From positions 1 to 11,024 of the forward strand of contig DJEN01000075.1 in NCBI GenBank assembly GCA_002431345.1: a stretch of 11,024 bases of DNA. Direction: 5' to 3'. How positions within the stretch are numbered: position 1 is the stretch's first letter; the number at the start of each line of letters is the position of its first letter. This DNA comes from Megasphaera sp. UBA5897 (lineage in GTDB: Bacteria > Bacillota > Negativicutes > Veillonellales > Megasphaeraceae). Of the stretch, positions 1 through 5,941 are shown piece after piece. The notes under the pieces were generated by a model. The model worked only from the letters and a program-made list of their open reading frames with translations. It did not search any database and had not been told where the DNA came from. The position numbers and the translations under genes are program-made.

Positions 1-261
1 GCCAGAAAGGTGGTGTTTTGTTTTATGATGGATTCTTTCAAAAAACTCATTTTCTTTGTCCGGCTTGATGTTCCCTGCCGGGTCCTGACGCATGACGATG
101 TTCCCAGCCATCCATTTGAGGACGGGGTTGCCGCCGTAGATGATATTCTCTTCCATCAGAAGTTTAAACATTTCCTTGGACGAAGGCGACATATCCTTAA
201 GGCCATGGCCAAAAGAGACCATGGAAAAGCCCATATAAATGGAATCTACATAAAGTCCTCC
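1..261 (-). pseudogene. Phage terminase large subunit (TerL) fragment, copy 1
   Basis: Read on the minus strand from about 261 down to the window edge, this stretch translates without a stop into a recognisable C-terminal part of a tailed-phage terminase large subunit. The order of motifs is FGHGLKDMSPSSKE, then YGGNPVLKWMAGNIV, then RQDPAGNIKPDKE. In the TerL family this is the end of the nuclease domain of the DNA-packaging motor. No ATPase domain or start codon is present: upstream the reading runs into the promoter of the toxin-antitoxin pair. After KPDKE the expected continuation (KSVEKIDGIVA, present in copy 2) is replaced by unrelated residues (NEFFERIHHKTK), so the 3' end is chimeric too. 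An alternative reading from an ATG at 50-48 (MSFLKESIIKQ...) starts at the junction, but too little of it is visible to judge. The fragment belongs to a degraded prophage and is not expected to work. The identification rests on family recognition by eye. Confidence 0.7.
51..139 (+). repeat. Direct repeat, left copy (within TerL fragment)
   Basis: This stretch is repeated in the same orientation at 988-1056. Bases 51-71 match 988-1008 with one mismatch and bases 92-139 match 1009-1056 with four mismatches, giving 64 identities over 69 aligned bases. The left copy has 20 extra bases (72-91) that are missing from the right copy. The repeat is the TerL coding segment for GGNPVLKWMAGNIV...IKPDKE. 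The two copies flank the dinJ-yafQ pair. Confidence 0.85.
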
Positions 262-271
262 TAGCTTATAC

Positions 272-292
272 TGTAACGTAAATTACTTTACA
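272..292. promoter_or_regulatory. Palindromic operator of the toxin-antitoxin pair
   Basis: This is a 21-bp palindrome made of half-sites TGTAACGTAA and TTACTTTACA around a central A, with a single mismatched pair. It covers the -35 hexamer (287-292) of the promoter that reads into the antitoxin gene. RelB/DinJ antitoxins bind such palindromes through an N-terminal ribbon-helix-helix fold and repress their own operon, usually more tightly when bound to toxin. The position and symmetry make this the likely binding site; the binding itself is inferred. Confidence 0.75.
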
Positions 293-315
293 TTTTCCTT
301 TATTAGCTTTATAAT
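287..315 (+). promoter_or_regulatory. Promoter of dinJ-yafQ
   Basis: A -35 box TTTACA (287-292) and a perfect -10 box TATAAT (310-315) are separated by 17 bp, the ideal spacing for a housekeeping sigma-70/sigma-A promoter. The start codon at 338 follows after a short leader with a ribosome binding site AAAGGAG at 322-328. The -35 box lies inside the palindromic operator. Confidence 0.8.
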
Positions 316-337
316 GACAGTAAAGGAGTTGATTTAT

Positions 338-607
338 ATGGCTGATACAAAAACGTTGAATCTTCGTGTTGATGCGGATTTAAAACGTCAGGCCGAGACT
401 ATTTTTTCGGATCTGGGTATCCCGACTTCTACTGCAATCAACATGTTCCTGCGCACCGTTGTCCGCTATGGCGGCATCCCGTTTGATTTGCGTATTTCGC
501 CGAATGAGCTGGAAACCTTACGAGCCGTTGATGATGTAAACCATCATCGCAACCTCAGCAAGACCTATGACTCTGTAGAAGATGTCATGGAGGCACTGAA
601 TGCTTAA
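338..607 (+). CDS. dinJ: Antitoxin of the RelB/DinJ family
   Basis: This 89-residue protein is the antitoxin of a type II toxin-antitoxin pair. It should neutralise the downstream YafQ-type ribonuclease by direct binding and repress the operon. The N-terminal half (about residues 5-50) has the ribbon-helix-helix pattern of RelB/DinJ, with the strand TKTLNLRVDADLK, the helix containing FSDLGIPTSTAINMFL, and the family-typical RTVVRYGGIPFDLR. The C-terminal part is acidic (YDSVEDVMEAL) and probably wraps the toxin. The ATG at 338 is preferred over an in-frame ATG at 314 because AAAGGAG lies 9 bases upstream of it and because homologues begin near this point. The last codons overlap the toxin start by 8 bp (ATGCTTAA), a sign of translational coupling. 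The pair is intact although it is embedded in phage debris. Confidence 0.88.
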   Translation: MADTKTLNLRVDADLKRQAETIFSDLGIPTSTAINMFLRTVVRYGGIPFDLRISPNELETLRAVDDVNHHRNLSKTYDSVEDVMEALNA

Positions 608-875
608 GATCCGTTTCCGCAAGCAATTCCGCAAGGATTACAAGCGGGCAGTCAAGCAGCCTGGACATACGCCAGAGCTTTTTCAGGAAGTGCTTGATTA
701 TCTTGTGATGGAACAACTGCTTCCCGCGAAGTACCGGGACCATGCCCTGTCGGGGAACTATGCCGGTTTCCGCGAATGTCATATCCTGCCAGACTGGCTG
801 CTGATTTACAAAGTAGAGACCGATATTCTGACATTGACGCTGACCCGTACAGGAAGCCATAGTGACTTATTCTAA
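600..875 (+). CDS. yafQ: Toxin of the YafQ/RelE family (mRNA interferase)
   Basis: This 91-residue protein has the length and motifs of YafQ, a ribosome-dependent endoribonuclease that cuts mRNA and stalls translation when its antitoxin is degraded. The core reads RDHALSGNYAGFRECHILPDWLLIYK. The residues that correspond to the E. coli YafQ active site are all present: H48, H61, D65, W66, H87 and the terminal F91. Many basic residues near the N-terminus (KIRFRKQFRKDYKRA) fit rRNA/mRNA contact. The gene overlaps the antitoxin gene by 8 bp and should share its promoter at 287-315. The stop codon (873-875) overlaps by three bases the stop of the opposing terminase remnant (872-874). The toxin looks fully functional from sequence alone. 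Confidence 0.88.
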   Translation: MLKIRFRKQFRKDYKRAVKQPGHTPELFQEVLDYLVMEQLLPAKYRDHALSGNYAGFRECHILPDWLLIYKVETDILTLTLTRTGSHSDLF

Positions 876-964
876 AAAGAAATAACACCCCGTTCATCAT
901 AGACGCTGCCATTTCCTGTACCATTGCGGGCACAGCGGCCCAGCGCCATGATGGACGCCACGAT

Positions 965-994
965 TCCGTCGATTTTTTCGACGGATTTTTCTTT
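965..994 (+). terminator. Possible terminator downstream of yafQ
   Basis: The plus strand has an 8-bp perfect stem, TCCGTCGA and TCGACGGA (965-972, 978-985), with a 5-base T loop, followed by a T-rich stretch (ATTTTTCTTT). It lies about 90 bp after the toxin stop and could end the dinJ-yafQ transcript. The same bases encode SVEKIDG of the terminase remnant, so the hairpin may be a by-product of coding sequence. Confidence 0.4.
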
Positions 995-1056
995 ATCCGG
1001 CTTGATGTATGACGATGTTCCCGGCCATCCACTTGAGGACAGGATTGCCGCCGTAG
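988..1056 (+). repeat. Direct repeat, right copy (within TerL fragment)
   Basis: This is the partner of the repeat at 51-139, in the same orientation and lacking 20 bases of it. It shows 64 identities in 69 aligned bases. The arms of the two copies extend in opposite directions along TerL: the left copy keeps more of the protein's middle, the right copy keeps its true C-terminus. Confidence 0.85.
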
Positions 1057-1161
1057 TAGTACGGTTTCCTATTTCATCTGCCGCAAAGCCCGATTTCATG
1101 CAGTTTGTCAAAAAATTAAACAGTAGTGCCGTAGCAGATGTTGACATTCACATCTCGAACA

Positions 1162-1530
1162 CTAAAAAACAACGTATTTAATCCGTTTTTGAATATCTTC
1201 AACGGACGGCAACTGCTTTTCCAGATCGTCCGGCAGGCTGCTGGTTATTTTGTATTCGCTTACGCCAATCGGCTTGGAAATATCCTTGAGAGAATATTCT
1301 GCAACCACATTGTTTTTGCTTTTGCACAGAAGCAAACCAATCGACGGATTTATTTGATGAATCAAAACATTGTGAGACCATCCATTCTCAGCCGTTTTTT
1401 CAATGTACCATATACGCTGTTGTGGATCTTTGACTTTTTCTAAAATTGCAATATTATGGGACCACGGAATTTGTGCAGACACCGTCTGCACAAATTTCCG
1501 ATCCGGATAAGTCTCAGCAAATTTTGCCAT
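1162..1530 (-). pseudogene. YhcG/DUF1016 (PDDEXK nuclease family) gene with internal in-frame deletion
   Basis: The 122-residue reading frame fuses two distant parts of a YhcG/DUF1016-type protein. Residues 1-60 (KFVQTVSAQIPWSHN, then ILEKVKDPQQRIWYIEKTA, then WSHNVLIHQI) match the N-terminal half of the family. Residues 61-116 (NPSIGLLLCKSKNNVVAEYS, LKDISKPIGVSEYKI, LPSVEDIQ) match its C-terminal end. In full-length members these blocks are separated by well over 100 residues carrying the PD-(D/E)XK nuclease core (IDLLFYH...VIELK pattern), which is absent. The join falls near 1350, between codons 60 and 61. The N-terminus is also short: sequence upstream of the ATG stays similar for only a few residues (about LKYMAKF), then meets a stop. 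Family members occur with restriction-modification loci and phage elements. The product is predicted to lack nuclease activity; it may be a dead remnant or a small retained domain. Confidence 0.75.
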
Positions 1531-1645
1531 GTATTTTAGATATAGAAAGATACTCCGGCGTATTCATTAACACGTTCCTCGCCCCGCTTTCAAAGCAGAT
1601 TCATCTGCTAGATAAAAATGAAACATCGTGTATTTAAAATATTTT
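1531..1645. other. Short intergenic stretch with a small hairpin
   Basis: No gene is recognisable between the YhcG remnant and the GGDEF gene. A perfect 7-bp inverted repeat, AGCAGAT / ATCTGCT (1594-1600 and 1603-1609), could form a small hairpin downstream of the GGDEF stop, but there is no convincing T-run, so it is at best a weak terminator. Confidence 0.35.
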
Positions 1646-2695
1646 TTATTCTTTTTCATGCTCTCTTCTGTTTTTACTATCCATTTTATTTTGATACATG
1701 TTGTAGTCGGCTTTTTCAAACAGGATCTGCATGGTTACGGCTGTATCATACCAAGACGAGTGGGCTTTGCCGACGGCGTAACTGATTTTGATGTCGCTGC
1801 TTTTTTTGTTGAATCGTCCTATTTTTTCGTGCAGTGAGTCAATAATTTCATCCAGCAGCTGTACGTCTGCATCGTGCAAAATGACGATAAACTCATCGCC
1901 GCCAAAACGGCCTACAAACTGATGCTCCGGAACGGATAGGCGCAGCATGCGGGCAAAGTTTTGAATGGTGCTGTCACCGGCCGCATGGCCCAACGAGTCG
2001 TTGATTTTTTTCAAATTATTCATGTCAAACATGAGTATCCCTATGTTTTTATCCAAGAAATGCGTATCCCGCAGTTTCTTTTCACAGCTGCTTTTGTTGG
2101 AAAGGCCCGTTTGCACATCGACATAGGCTGTAGCTGACAAACTATTGTATTTTTTGCGAAGCCGTACAGACTGAAAATGATACAGCAGCAGTACGCCCAG
2201 CAACGCGGCTACGTTCAGCACCATGCCGATTTCCAACAGTTCCAACCGGTTAGCCAACTTTTGGCTGTATACTTCGGCATCGCTGACCATTTGGTCTGCC
2301 AAGTGGAAATATGTTTCGCTCATATGCAGCAAATCCGTATTGGCATACCCGATTTGACGGCTTTTTCGTATTTCTTCTTTCAAATCCAGCCAGTACGCCG
2401 CCAGTTTCTGCTGATCTTCCTGATACTGTAGGTCGTCCAGCTTTACCAGCTGATATTGGCTGCCGCCATGCTGCAGGCCCTCTATAATGCCGTCCAGCTC
2501 GCTGATGAGTTTTTCACTGGGCACACCGGCAATTTCTAATTTCACTTCCCGCTGCGTAGCCCCGCGGACAATACCGGCATAGTTGATTACCCTGGCGGTT
2601 CCCTGCAGCAGGGAAAGGTTATATATCGTCAAAAATATCAACACGCTCAGCGTGACAATCAAAATCGGTTCAAAATATTTCTTTAACGTTTCCAT
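1646..2695 (-). CDS. Membrane-anchored GGDEF protein (probable diguanylate cyclase)
   Basis: This 349-residue protein should make cyclic di-GMP from two GTP. It has one membrane segment near the N-terminus (about residues 11-30), an extracytoplasmic sensor region (about 31-153), a second membrane segment (about 155-173), and a cytoplasmic GGDEF domain (about 185-340). The sensor begins with INYAGIVRGATQREVKLEI, which resembles the PilJ/type IV pili chemotaxis-transducer N-terminal region found in many Bacillota cyclases. The catalytic domain carries DVQTGLSNK, then FDMNNLKKINDSLGH with D224 as metal-binding aspartate, and an intact RFGGDEF signature (263-269). The product-inhibition site RxxD, expected just upstream of the signature, reads PEHQ (256-259) and is missing. 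No EAL domain is attached. The gene stands alone, with ribosome binding site AAAGGAG before its ATG. The ligand cannot be told from sequence. Confidence 0.85.
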   Translation of the reverse strand: METLKKYFEPILIVTLSVLIFLTIYNLSLLQGTARVINYAGIVRGATQREVKLEIAGVPSEKLISELDGIIEGLQHGGSQYQLVKLDDLQYQEDQQKLAAYWLDLKEEIRKSRQIGYANTDLLHMSETYFHLADQMVSDAEVYSQKLANRLELLEIGMVLNVAALLGVLLLYHFQSVRLRKKYNSLSATAYVDVQTGLSNKSSCEKKLRDTHFLDKNIGILMFDMNNLKKINDSLGHAAGDSTIQNFARMLRLSVPEHQFVGRFGGDEFIVILHDADVQLLDEIIDSLHEKIGRFNKKSSDIKISYAVGKAHSSWYDTAVTMQILFEKADYNMYQNKMDSKNRREHEKE

Positions 2696-2762
2696 ATCAA
2701 TCGCTCCTTTGATTCATGGACATGGCTCATGACAATATCAAACAGGAATTTACCACATGTGT

Positions 2763-2768
2763 ATTATA
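2763..2768 (-). promoter_or_regulatory. Extended -10 promoter element for the GGDEF gene
   Basis: On the minus strand the sequence TGCTATAAT forms a perfect -10 box with the TGN extension, about 70 bp upstream of the GGDEF start. No good -35 box is seen at 16-18 bp, which is tolerable for an extended -10 promoter. Confidence 0.5.
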
Positions 2769-2995
2769 GCATACGATGGTATGATTGCAGAGCAACGCAC
2801 GCTCTACCTGTCATGCGTTTTGCTGTATGTACTATTTATCATTTCACGCAGTGCATCGCATGTTGCGTTTTAGTCATTTTATGAATTTATTCTTTATATT
2901 CCTAATATTTTAAGAAATTATTTACTTTTTTCGAAATTTATTATAAAATGCATACATTGACTGATAATTATTTTTTAATTTAACTATCACAGCCA

Positions 2996-3001
2996 TATAA
3001 T
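2996..3001 (+). promoter_or_regulatory. Putative -10 box of gdhA
   Basis: A perfect TATAAT lies 27 bp upstream of the gdhA start codon, just ahead of the ribosome binding site AAAGGAGA. No convincing -35 box is at the right distance. A second possible promoter uses TTGACT near 2957 but lacks a good -10, so the exact start site is uncertain. Confidence 0.4.
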
Positions 3002-3028
3002 AAAATACATTCAAAGGAGAATGAAACT

Positions 3029-4378
3029 ATGTCAGAAATGCAACAATACGTCGATGACGTTATGAAAATCATTAAACATCGTGATCCCGAACAAGCAGAA
3101 TTCCAACATGCGGTCTATGAAGTACTGAATTCTATCGTTCCTATGTTGGAAAAAGAACCAAAATATAAAGAACATCACATTTTGGAACGCATTGTCGAAC
3201 CAGAACGTGTTATCATGTTCCGCGTACCTTGGGAAGATGATAAGGGTGTTATCCACGTCAACCGCGGCTATCGTGTACAGGCCAACAGTTCCATTGGGCC
3301 ATATAAAGGCGGCTTGCGTTTTCATCCGAGCGTTAATTTGAGCATTCTTAAATTTCTCGCCTTCGAACAGATTTTTAAAAACGCTTTGACAGGTCTTCCT
3401 ATCGGCGGCGGCAAAGGCGGTTCTGATTTTGATCCGAAAGGAAAATCCGATCGCGAAGTCATGCGTTTCTGCCAGAGCTTCATGAACGAATTATATCGTC
3501 ATATTGGGCCGAACATCGACGTACCGGCTGGTGATATTGGTGTAGGTGCTCGTGAAATCGGTTTTCTCTATGGCCAGTACAAACGCATTCGTGATGCCTT
3601 TGATGCCGGCGTTCTCACAGGCAAGGGCATTGCTTATGGCGGTAGTTTTGCTCGTACAGAAGCTACCGGCTATGGTCTGCTCTACTTCGTTCAAGATATG
3701 TTGGAAAACAAAGGTATTTCCTTGAAAGATAAAACCGTTGTCGTTTCCGGTGCCGGCAACGTCGCTATTTACGCTATGAAAAAAGCCCAGGCATTGGGTG
3801 CGAAAGTTGTGACATGCTCCGATTCCAATGGCTATGTATACGATCCGAACGGCATCGATGTCGCTGCTGTACAGACGATTAAAGAAGTACATCGTGGCCG
3901 TATCAAAGAATATATCAACATGCATCCAGAAGCAGAATATCATGAAAACAGCCGTGATGTATGGACTGTACCAGCTTTCGTAGCTCTTCCTTGCGCAACA
4001 CAGAGCGAAATTGATTTGGAATCTGCCAAAATCCTCGTTAAAAACGGCGTAAAAGCAATTGGTGAAGGTGCTAATATGCCGTCTACCTTGGAAGCTATGG
4101 CATACTTCCAGGAACACGGCGTTCTCTTCGCTCCTGCTAAAGCAGCTAATGCCGGCGGTGTCGCTGTATCTGCGTTGGAAATGGCACAAAACTCCGAACG
4201 CATGGCTTGGACATTCGAAGAAGTTGACGGTAAACTCCGCGACATTATGAAAAATATCTTCACGCAGTCCAAAGAAAATGCTGAAAAATATGGTGTACCT
4301 GATAACTATGTAGCCGGTGCTAACATTACAGCTTTCAAAAAAGTAGCTGATGTCATGATTGAACTGGGTTTAGTTTAA
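3029..4378 (+). CDS. gdhA: Glutamate dehydrogenase, hexameric type, probably NADP(H)-dependent
   Basis: This 449-residue protein is a full-length class I (about 50 kDa subunit) glutamate dehydrogenase, which interconverts 2-oxoglutarate plus ammonium and glutamate in the cytoplasm. The substrate-binding and catalytic motifs are intact: YKGGLRFHPSV with K93, FEQIFKN with K117, IGGGKGGSDFDPKG with K129, and PAGDIGVG with the catalytic D169. The nucleotide domain has the glycine motif GAGNVA (241-246). The end of the second strand reads CSDSNG, resembling the SDS pattern of the NADPH-dependent E. coli enzyme rather than the NAD-dependent clostridial form, so NADP(H) is the better guess. Ribosome binding site AAAGGAGA precedes the ATG. 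The gene converges on the urease operon and ends 113 bp from ureD. This suits assimilation of urea-derived ammonium, though the pairing may be positional only. Confidence 0.95.
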   Translation: MSEMQQYVDDVMKIIKHRDPEQAEFQHAVYEVLNSIVPMLEKEPKYKEHHILERIVEPERVIMFRVPWEDDKGVIHVNRGYRVQANSSIGPYKGGLRFHPSVNLSILKFLAFEQIFKNALTGLPIGGGKGGSDFDPKGKSDREVMRFCQSFMNELYRHIGPNIDVPAGDIGVGAREIGFLYGQYKRIRDAFDAGVLTGKGIAYGGSFARTEATGYGLLYFVQDMLENKGISLKDKTVVVSGAGNVAIYAMKKAQALGAKVVTCSDSNGYVYDPNGIDVAAVQTIKEVHRGRIKEYINMHPEAEYHENSRDVWTVPAFVALPCATQSEIDLESAKILVKNGVKAIGEGANMPSTLEAMAYFQEHGVLFAPAKAANAGGVAVSALEMAQNSERMAWTFEEVDGKLRDIMKNIFTQSKENAEKYGVPDNYVAGANITAFKKVADVMIELGLV

Positions 4379-4411
4379 TTCGTACGCGAATATACATCGT
4401 AAGATATACGT

Positions 4412-4459
4412 AAATGGGATGTATCAACAGATAAACACTTGTTGATACATCCCATTTTT
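4412..4459 (+). terminator. Strong rho-independent terminator after gdhA
   Basis: A perfect 16-bp stem (ATGGGATGTATCAACA at 4414-4429 and its complement at 4440-4455) encloses a 10-base loop and is followed by TTTT. Flanking A-T pairs (4412-4413 with 4456-4457) extend it to 18 bp. It sits between the converging gdhA and ureD genes. The T-run is on the gdhA side; in the other direction only ATTTA follows, so termination of the urease transcript here would be less efficient but is possible. Confidence 0.9.
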
Positions 4460-4490
4460 ATATAATAGATGACCAAAAAATATGCTCTAT

Positions 4491-5312
4491 TTAACGTCCC
4501 AAATCCATAATCCGTTCTTTGAGATGTTCCAACGGCTGAGCACGAGTACCAAAGATACGAATGGCATAATCGCCATCAGAAAGGGCTGTTATCCCGCCTT
4601 CTATGAGAGGTGCTTTCCCGTTTGCTTCCTGTTGCGCTGCTTCCTGCAGCAATTCATACGTTTGAGTAACAAATGCCTCTGGATGACGAGGCTTAGATAC
4701 AAATATACTTGCCATATGCGTATACTGCTCAAACATACCCATACTAGACATCTCAAAGAGATTACGCCTAAATTGCACATTATCGCGATAAATAAGTCTT
4801 TCATCTCGATAAATCGTTACGAGATTAGTATATCGTTTGTAAGCGAATCGTTCACCGCGCATATACCTGCCGCATGTGAAAATTTCACTCCATTGAAATC
4901 CTGCCGTACCTTGCAAATGTACTTCTACGGTGCTGTCAAAGGACGAATCGGCAAAAGGAACGGTTGCCTGCGGATTATAGCGAAAAAAGCCCCCATCGGC
5001 TACGGAAATGGATGCATAGCGTTTGGCACAATCCTTCCCTGCCATTTGGTGAATTTTTTCATAGGCTTGCGATGTGACTTCCAAAGCAGCACCGGACTGA
5101 ATCGAGAAAGAAAATTCTTGTCTATCTCCTTCCATAATCCCTGCAGAAGCAGCCAAAATCATCACTTGCATCAAACCGTTGTCACGAATAAACGGTTCCA
5201 TCACTTTAAAAGGTGCCGTAAAGGATACATCTTGCAATACCGTTTTTCCCTGCGTATTAGCCGTCGCAGTGAGTATTAAGGAGGATGTACGTCCAAACTG
5301 GTTTCCTTCCAT
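4491..5312 (-). CDS. ureD: Urease accessory protein UreD (UreH)
   Basis: This 273-residue protein is the scaffold that binds apo-urease and recruits UreF and UreG during nickel insertion. Family motifs are SAGIMEGD (56-63), SQAYEKIHQM (81-90), ATVPFADSSFDS (116-127) and WSEIFTCGRYMRGE (141-154). The ATG overlaps the ureG stop by one base (TAATG), so the two genes are translationally coupled. It is the last gene of the operon; the stop lies 113 bp from the gdhA stop. Length and motifs are normal. The protein is called UreH in Helicobacter, where it is also the last gene. Confidence 0.92.
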   Translation of the reverse strand: MEGNQFGRTSSLILTATANTQGKTVLQDVSFTAPFKVMEPFIRDNGLMQVMILAASAGIMEGDRQEFSFSIQSGAALEVTSQAYEKIHQMAGKDCAKRYASISVADGGFFRYNPQATVPFADSSFDSTVEVHLQGTAGFQWSEIFTCGRYMRGERFAYKRYTNLVTIYRDERLIYRDNVQFRRNLFEMSSMGMFEQYTHMASIFVSKPRHPEAFVTQTYELLQEAAQQEANGKAPLIEGGITALSDGDYAIRIFGTRAQPLEHLKERIMDLGR

Positions 5313-5923
5313 TATTCCATGCCTTCCAATAGAACGTGTTTTTTAATCCAGTTTACAATATCATCGACATGTTCGCCGCTGCGAATGTTCGTAAACATAA
5401 AAGGACGGTTACCGCGCATTTTTCGTGAGTCCCGTTCCATGACTTCCAAGCTGGCACCGACGTGGGGAGCTAAATCAATTTTATTGATGACTAACAGATC
5501 GGACCGCGTAATGCCCGGTCCCCCTTTGCGGGGAATTTTATCACCTTCCGATACGTCGATGACAAAAATCGTCGCATCCGCTAATTCCGGTGAAAACGTA
5601 GCAGATAAATTATCACCGCCGCTTTCAATAAACAAGATTTGAATATCTGGAAACCGCGCCATCATTTCATCGACAGCTTCCAAATTCATCGATGCATCTT
5701 CACGAATGGCTGTATGGGGGCAACCGCCTGTTTCAACACCGATAATGCGTTCGACAGGCATGACGGAATTTTTTGCTAAAAATTCGGCATCTTCTTTCGT
5801 ATAAATATCATTGGTAATGACGCCGATACTATATTCCGACGACATGCGTCGGGTTAAGGCTTCAATCAGTGCTGTTTTTCCGGAACCAACCGGGCCAGCA
5901 ACACCAATACGTACATACGACAT
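5312..5923 (-). CDS. ureG: Urease accessory GTPase UreG
   Basis: UreG is a SIMIBI-class GTPase that carries nickel and powers its delivery to the urease active site. The 203-residue protein is canonical: P-loop GPVGSGKT (10-17), the nickel-binding CPH motif (68-70), the ESGGDNL switch region (100-106), the GDKIPRKGGPGI segment (127-138) and the guanine-specificity motif NKID (147-150). A ribosome binding site GGAAG precedes the ATG. It lies 18 bp after ureF and overlaps ureD by one base, consistent with the UreD-UreF-UreG maturation complex being made in step. Confidence 0.96.
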   Translation of the reverse strand: MSYVRIGVAGPVGSGKTALIEALTRRMSSEYSIGVITNDIYTKEDAEFLAKNSVMPVERIIGVETGGCPHTAIREDASMNLEAVDEMMARFPDIQILFIESGGDNLSATFSPELADATIFVIDVSEGDKIPRKGGPGITRSDLLVINKIDLAPHVGASLEVMERDSRKMRGNRPFMFTNIRSGEHVDDIVNWIKKHVLLEGME

Positions 5924-5941
5924 AGTAATTCTTCCTTTCCG

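Larger units (their letters stand above)
872..1065 (-). pseudogene. Phage terminase large subunit (TerL) fragment, copy 2, frameshifted
   Basis: On the minus strand this reads YYYGGNPVLKWMAGNIV, then shifts frame and continues as IKPDKEKSVEKIDGIVAS and IMALGRCARNGTGNGSVYDERGVISF before a TAG stop at 874-872. This is the extreme C-terminus of a phage terminase large subunit, and the tail SVYDERG is typical of the natural end of these proteins. The frame break is explained directly by comparison with copy 1: 20 bases present at 72-91 are missing here between 1008 and 1009. Upstream of about 1065 the match to terminase stops. The fragment cannot make a working packaging ATPase/nuclease. Confidence 0.72.
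2696..3028. other. AT-rich divergent intergenic region
   Basis: These 333 bases separate the divergent GGDEF and gdhA genes and contain no ORF that I would support. They hold the putative -10 boxes for both genes, an interrupted inverted repeat (AACGCA / TGCGTT, about 2794-2819), and a strongly AT-rich half (about 2880-3010) next to gdhA. I see no tRNA, riboswitch or terminator that I recognise. Confidence 0.6.

Noticed and set aside
652..1032. 126-residue minus-strand ORF overlapping yafQ and the terminase remnant
   Set aside because: It is antisense to the well-supported yafQ and runs through terminase sequence in the wrong frame; no family features.
1066..1161. Possible protein fragment LFNFLTNCMKSGFAADEIGNR just upstream of terminase copy 2
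   Set aside because: It is open in one frame but matches no family I recognise and is out of frame with the terminase part; left unassigned.
2794..2819. Inverted repeat AACGCA / TGCGTT as an operator upstream of the GGDEF gene
   Set aside because: Six-bp arms with a 14-base spacer are weak, lie upstream of the -10 element by some distance, and have no second copy to support a regulator site.
3491..4189. 232-residue minus-strand ORF
   Set aside because: It is antisense to gdhA, which is full length with all motifs; low-complexity Phe/Cys-rich translation.
4482..5279. 265-residue plus-strand ORF
   Set aside because: It is the antisense shadow of ureD, whose motifs and operon context are clear; the translation shows no recognisable domain.
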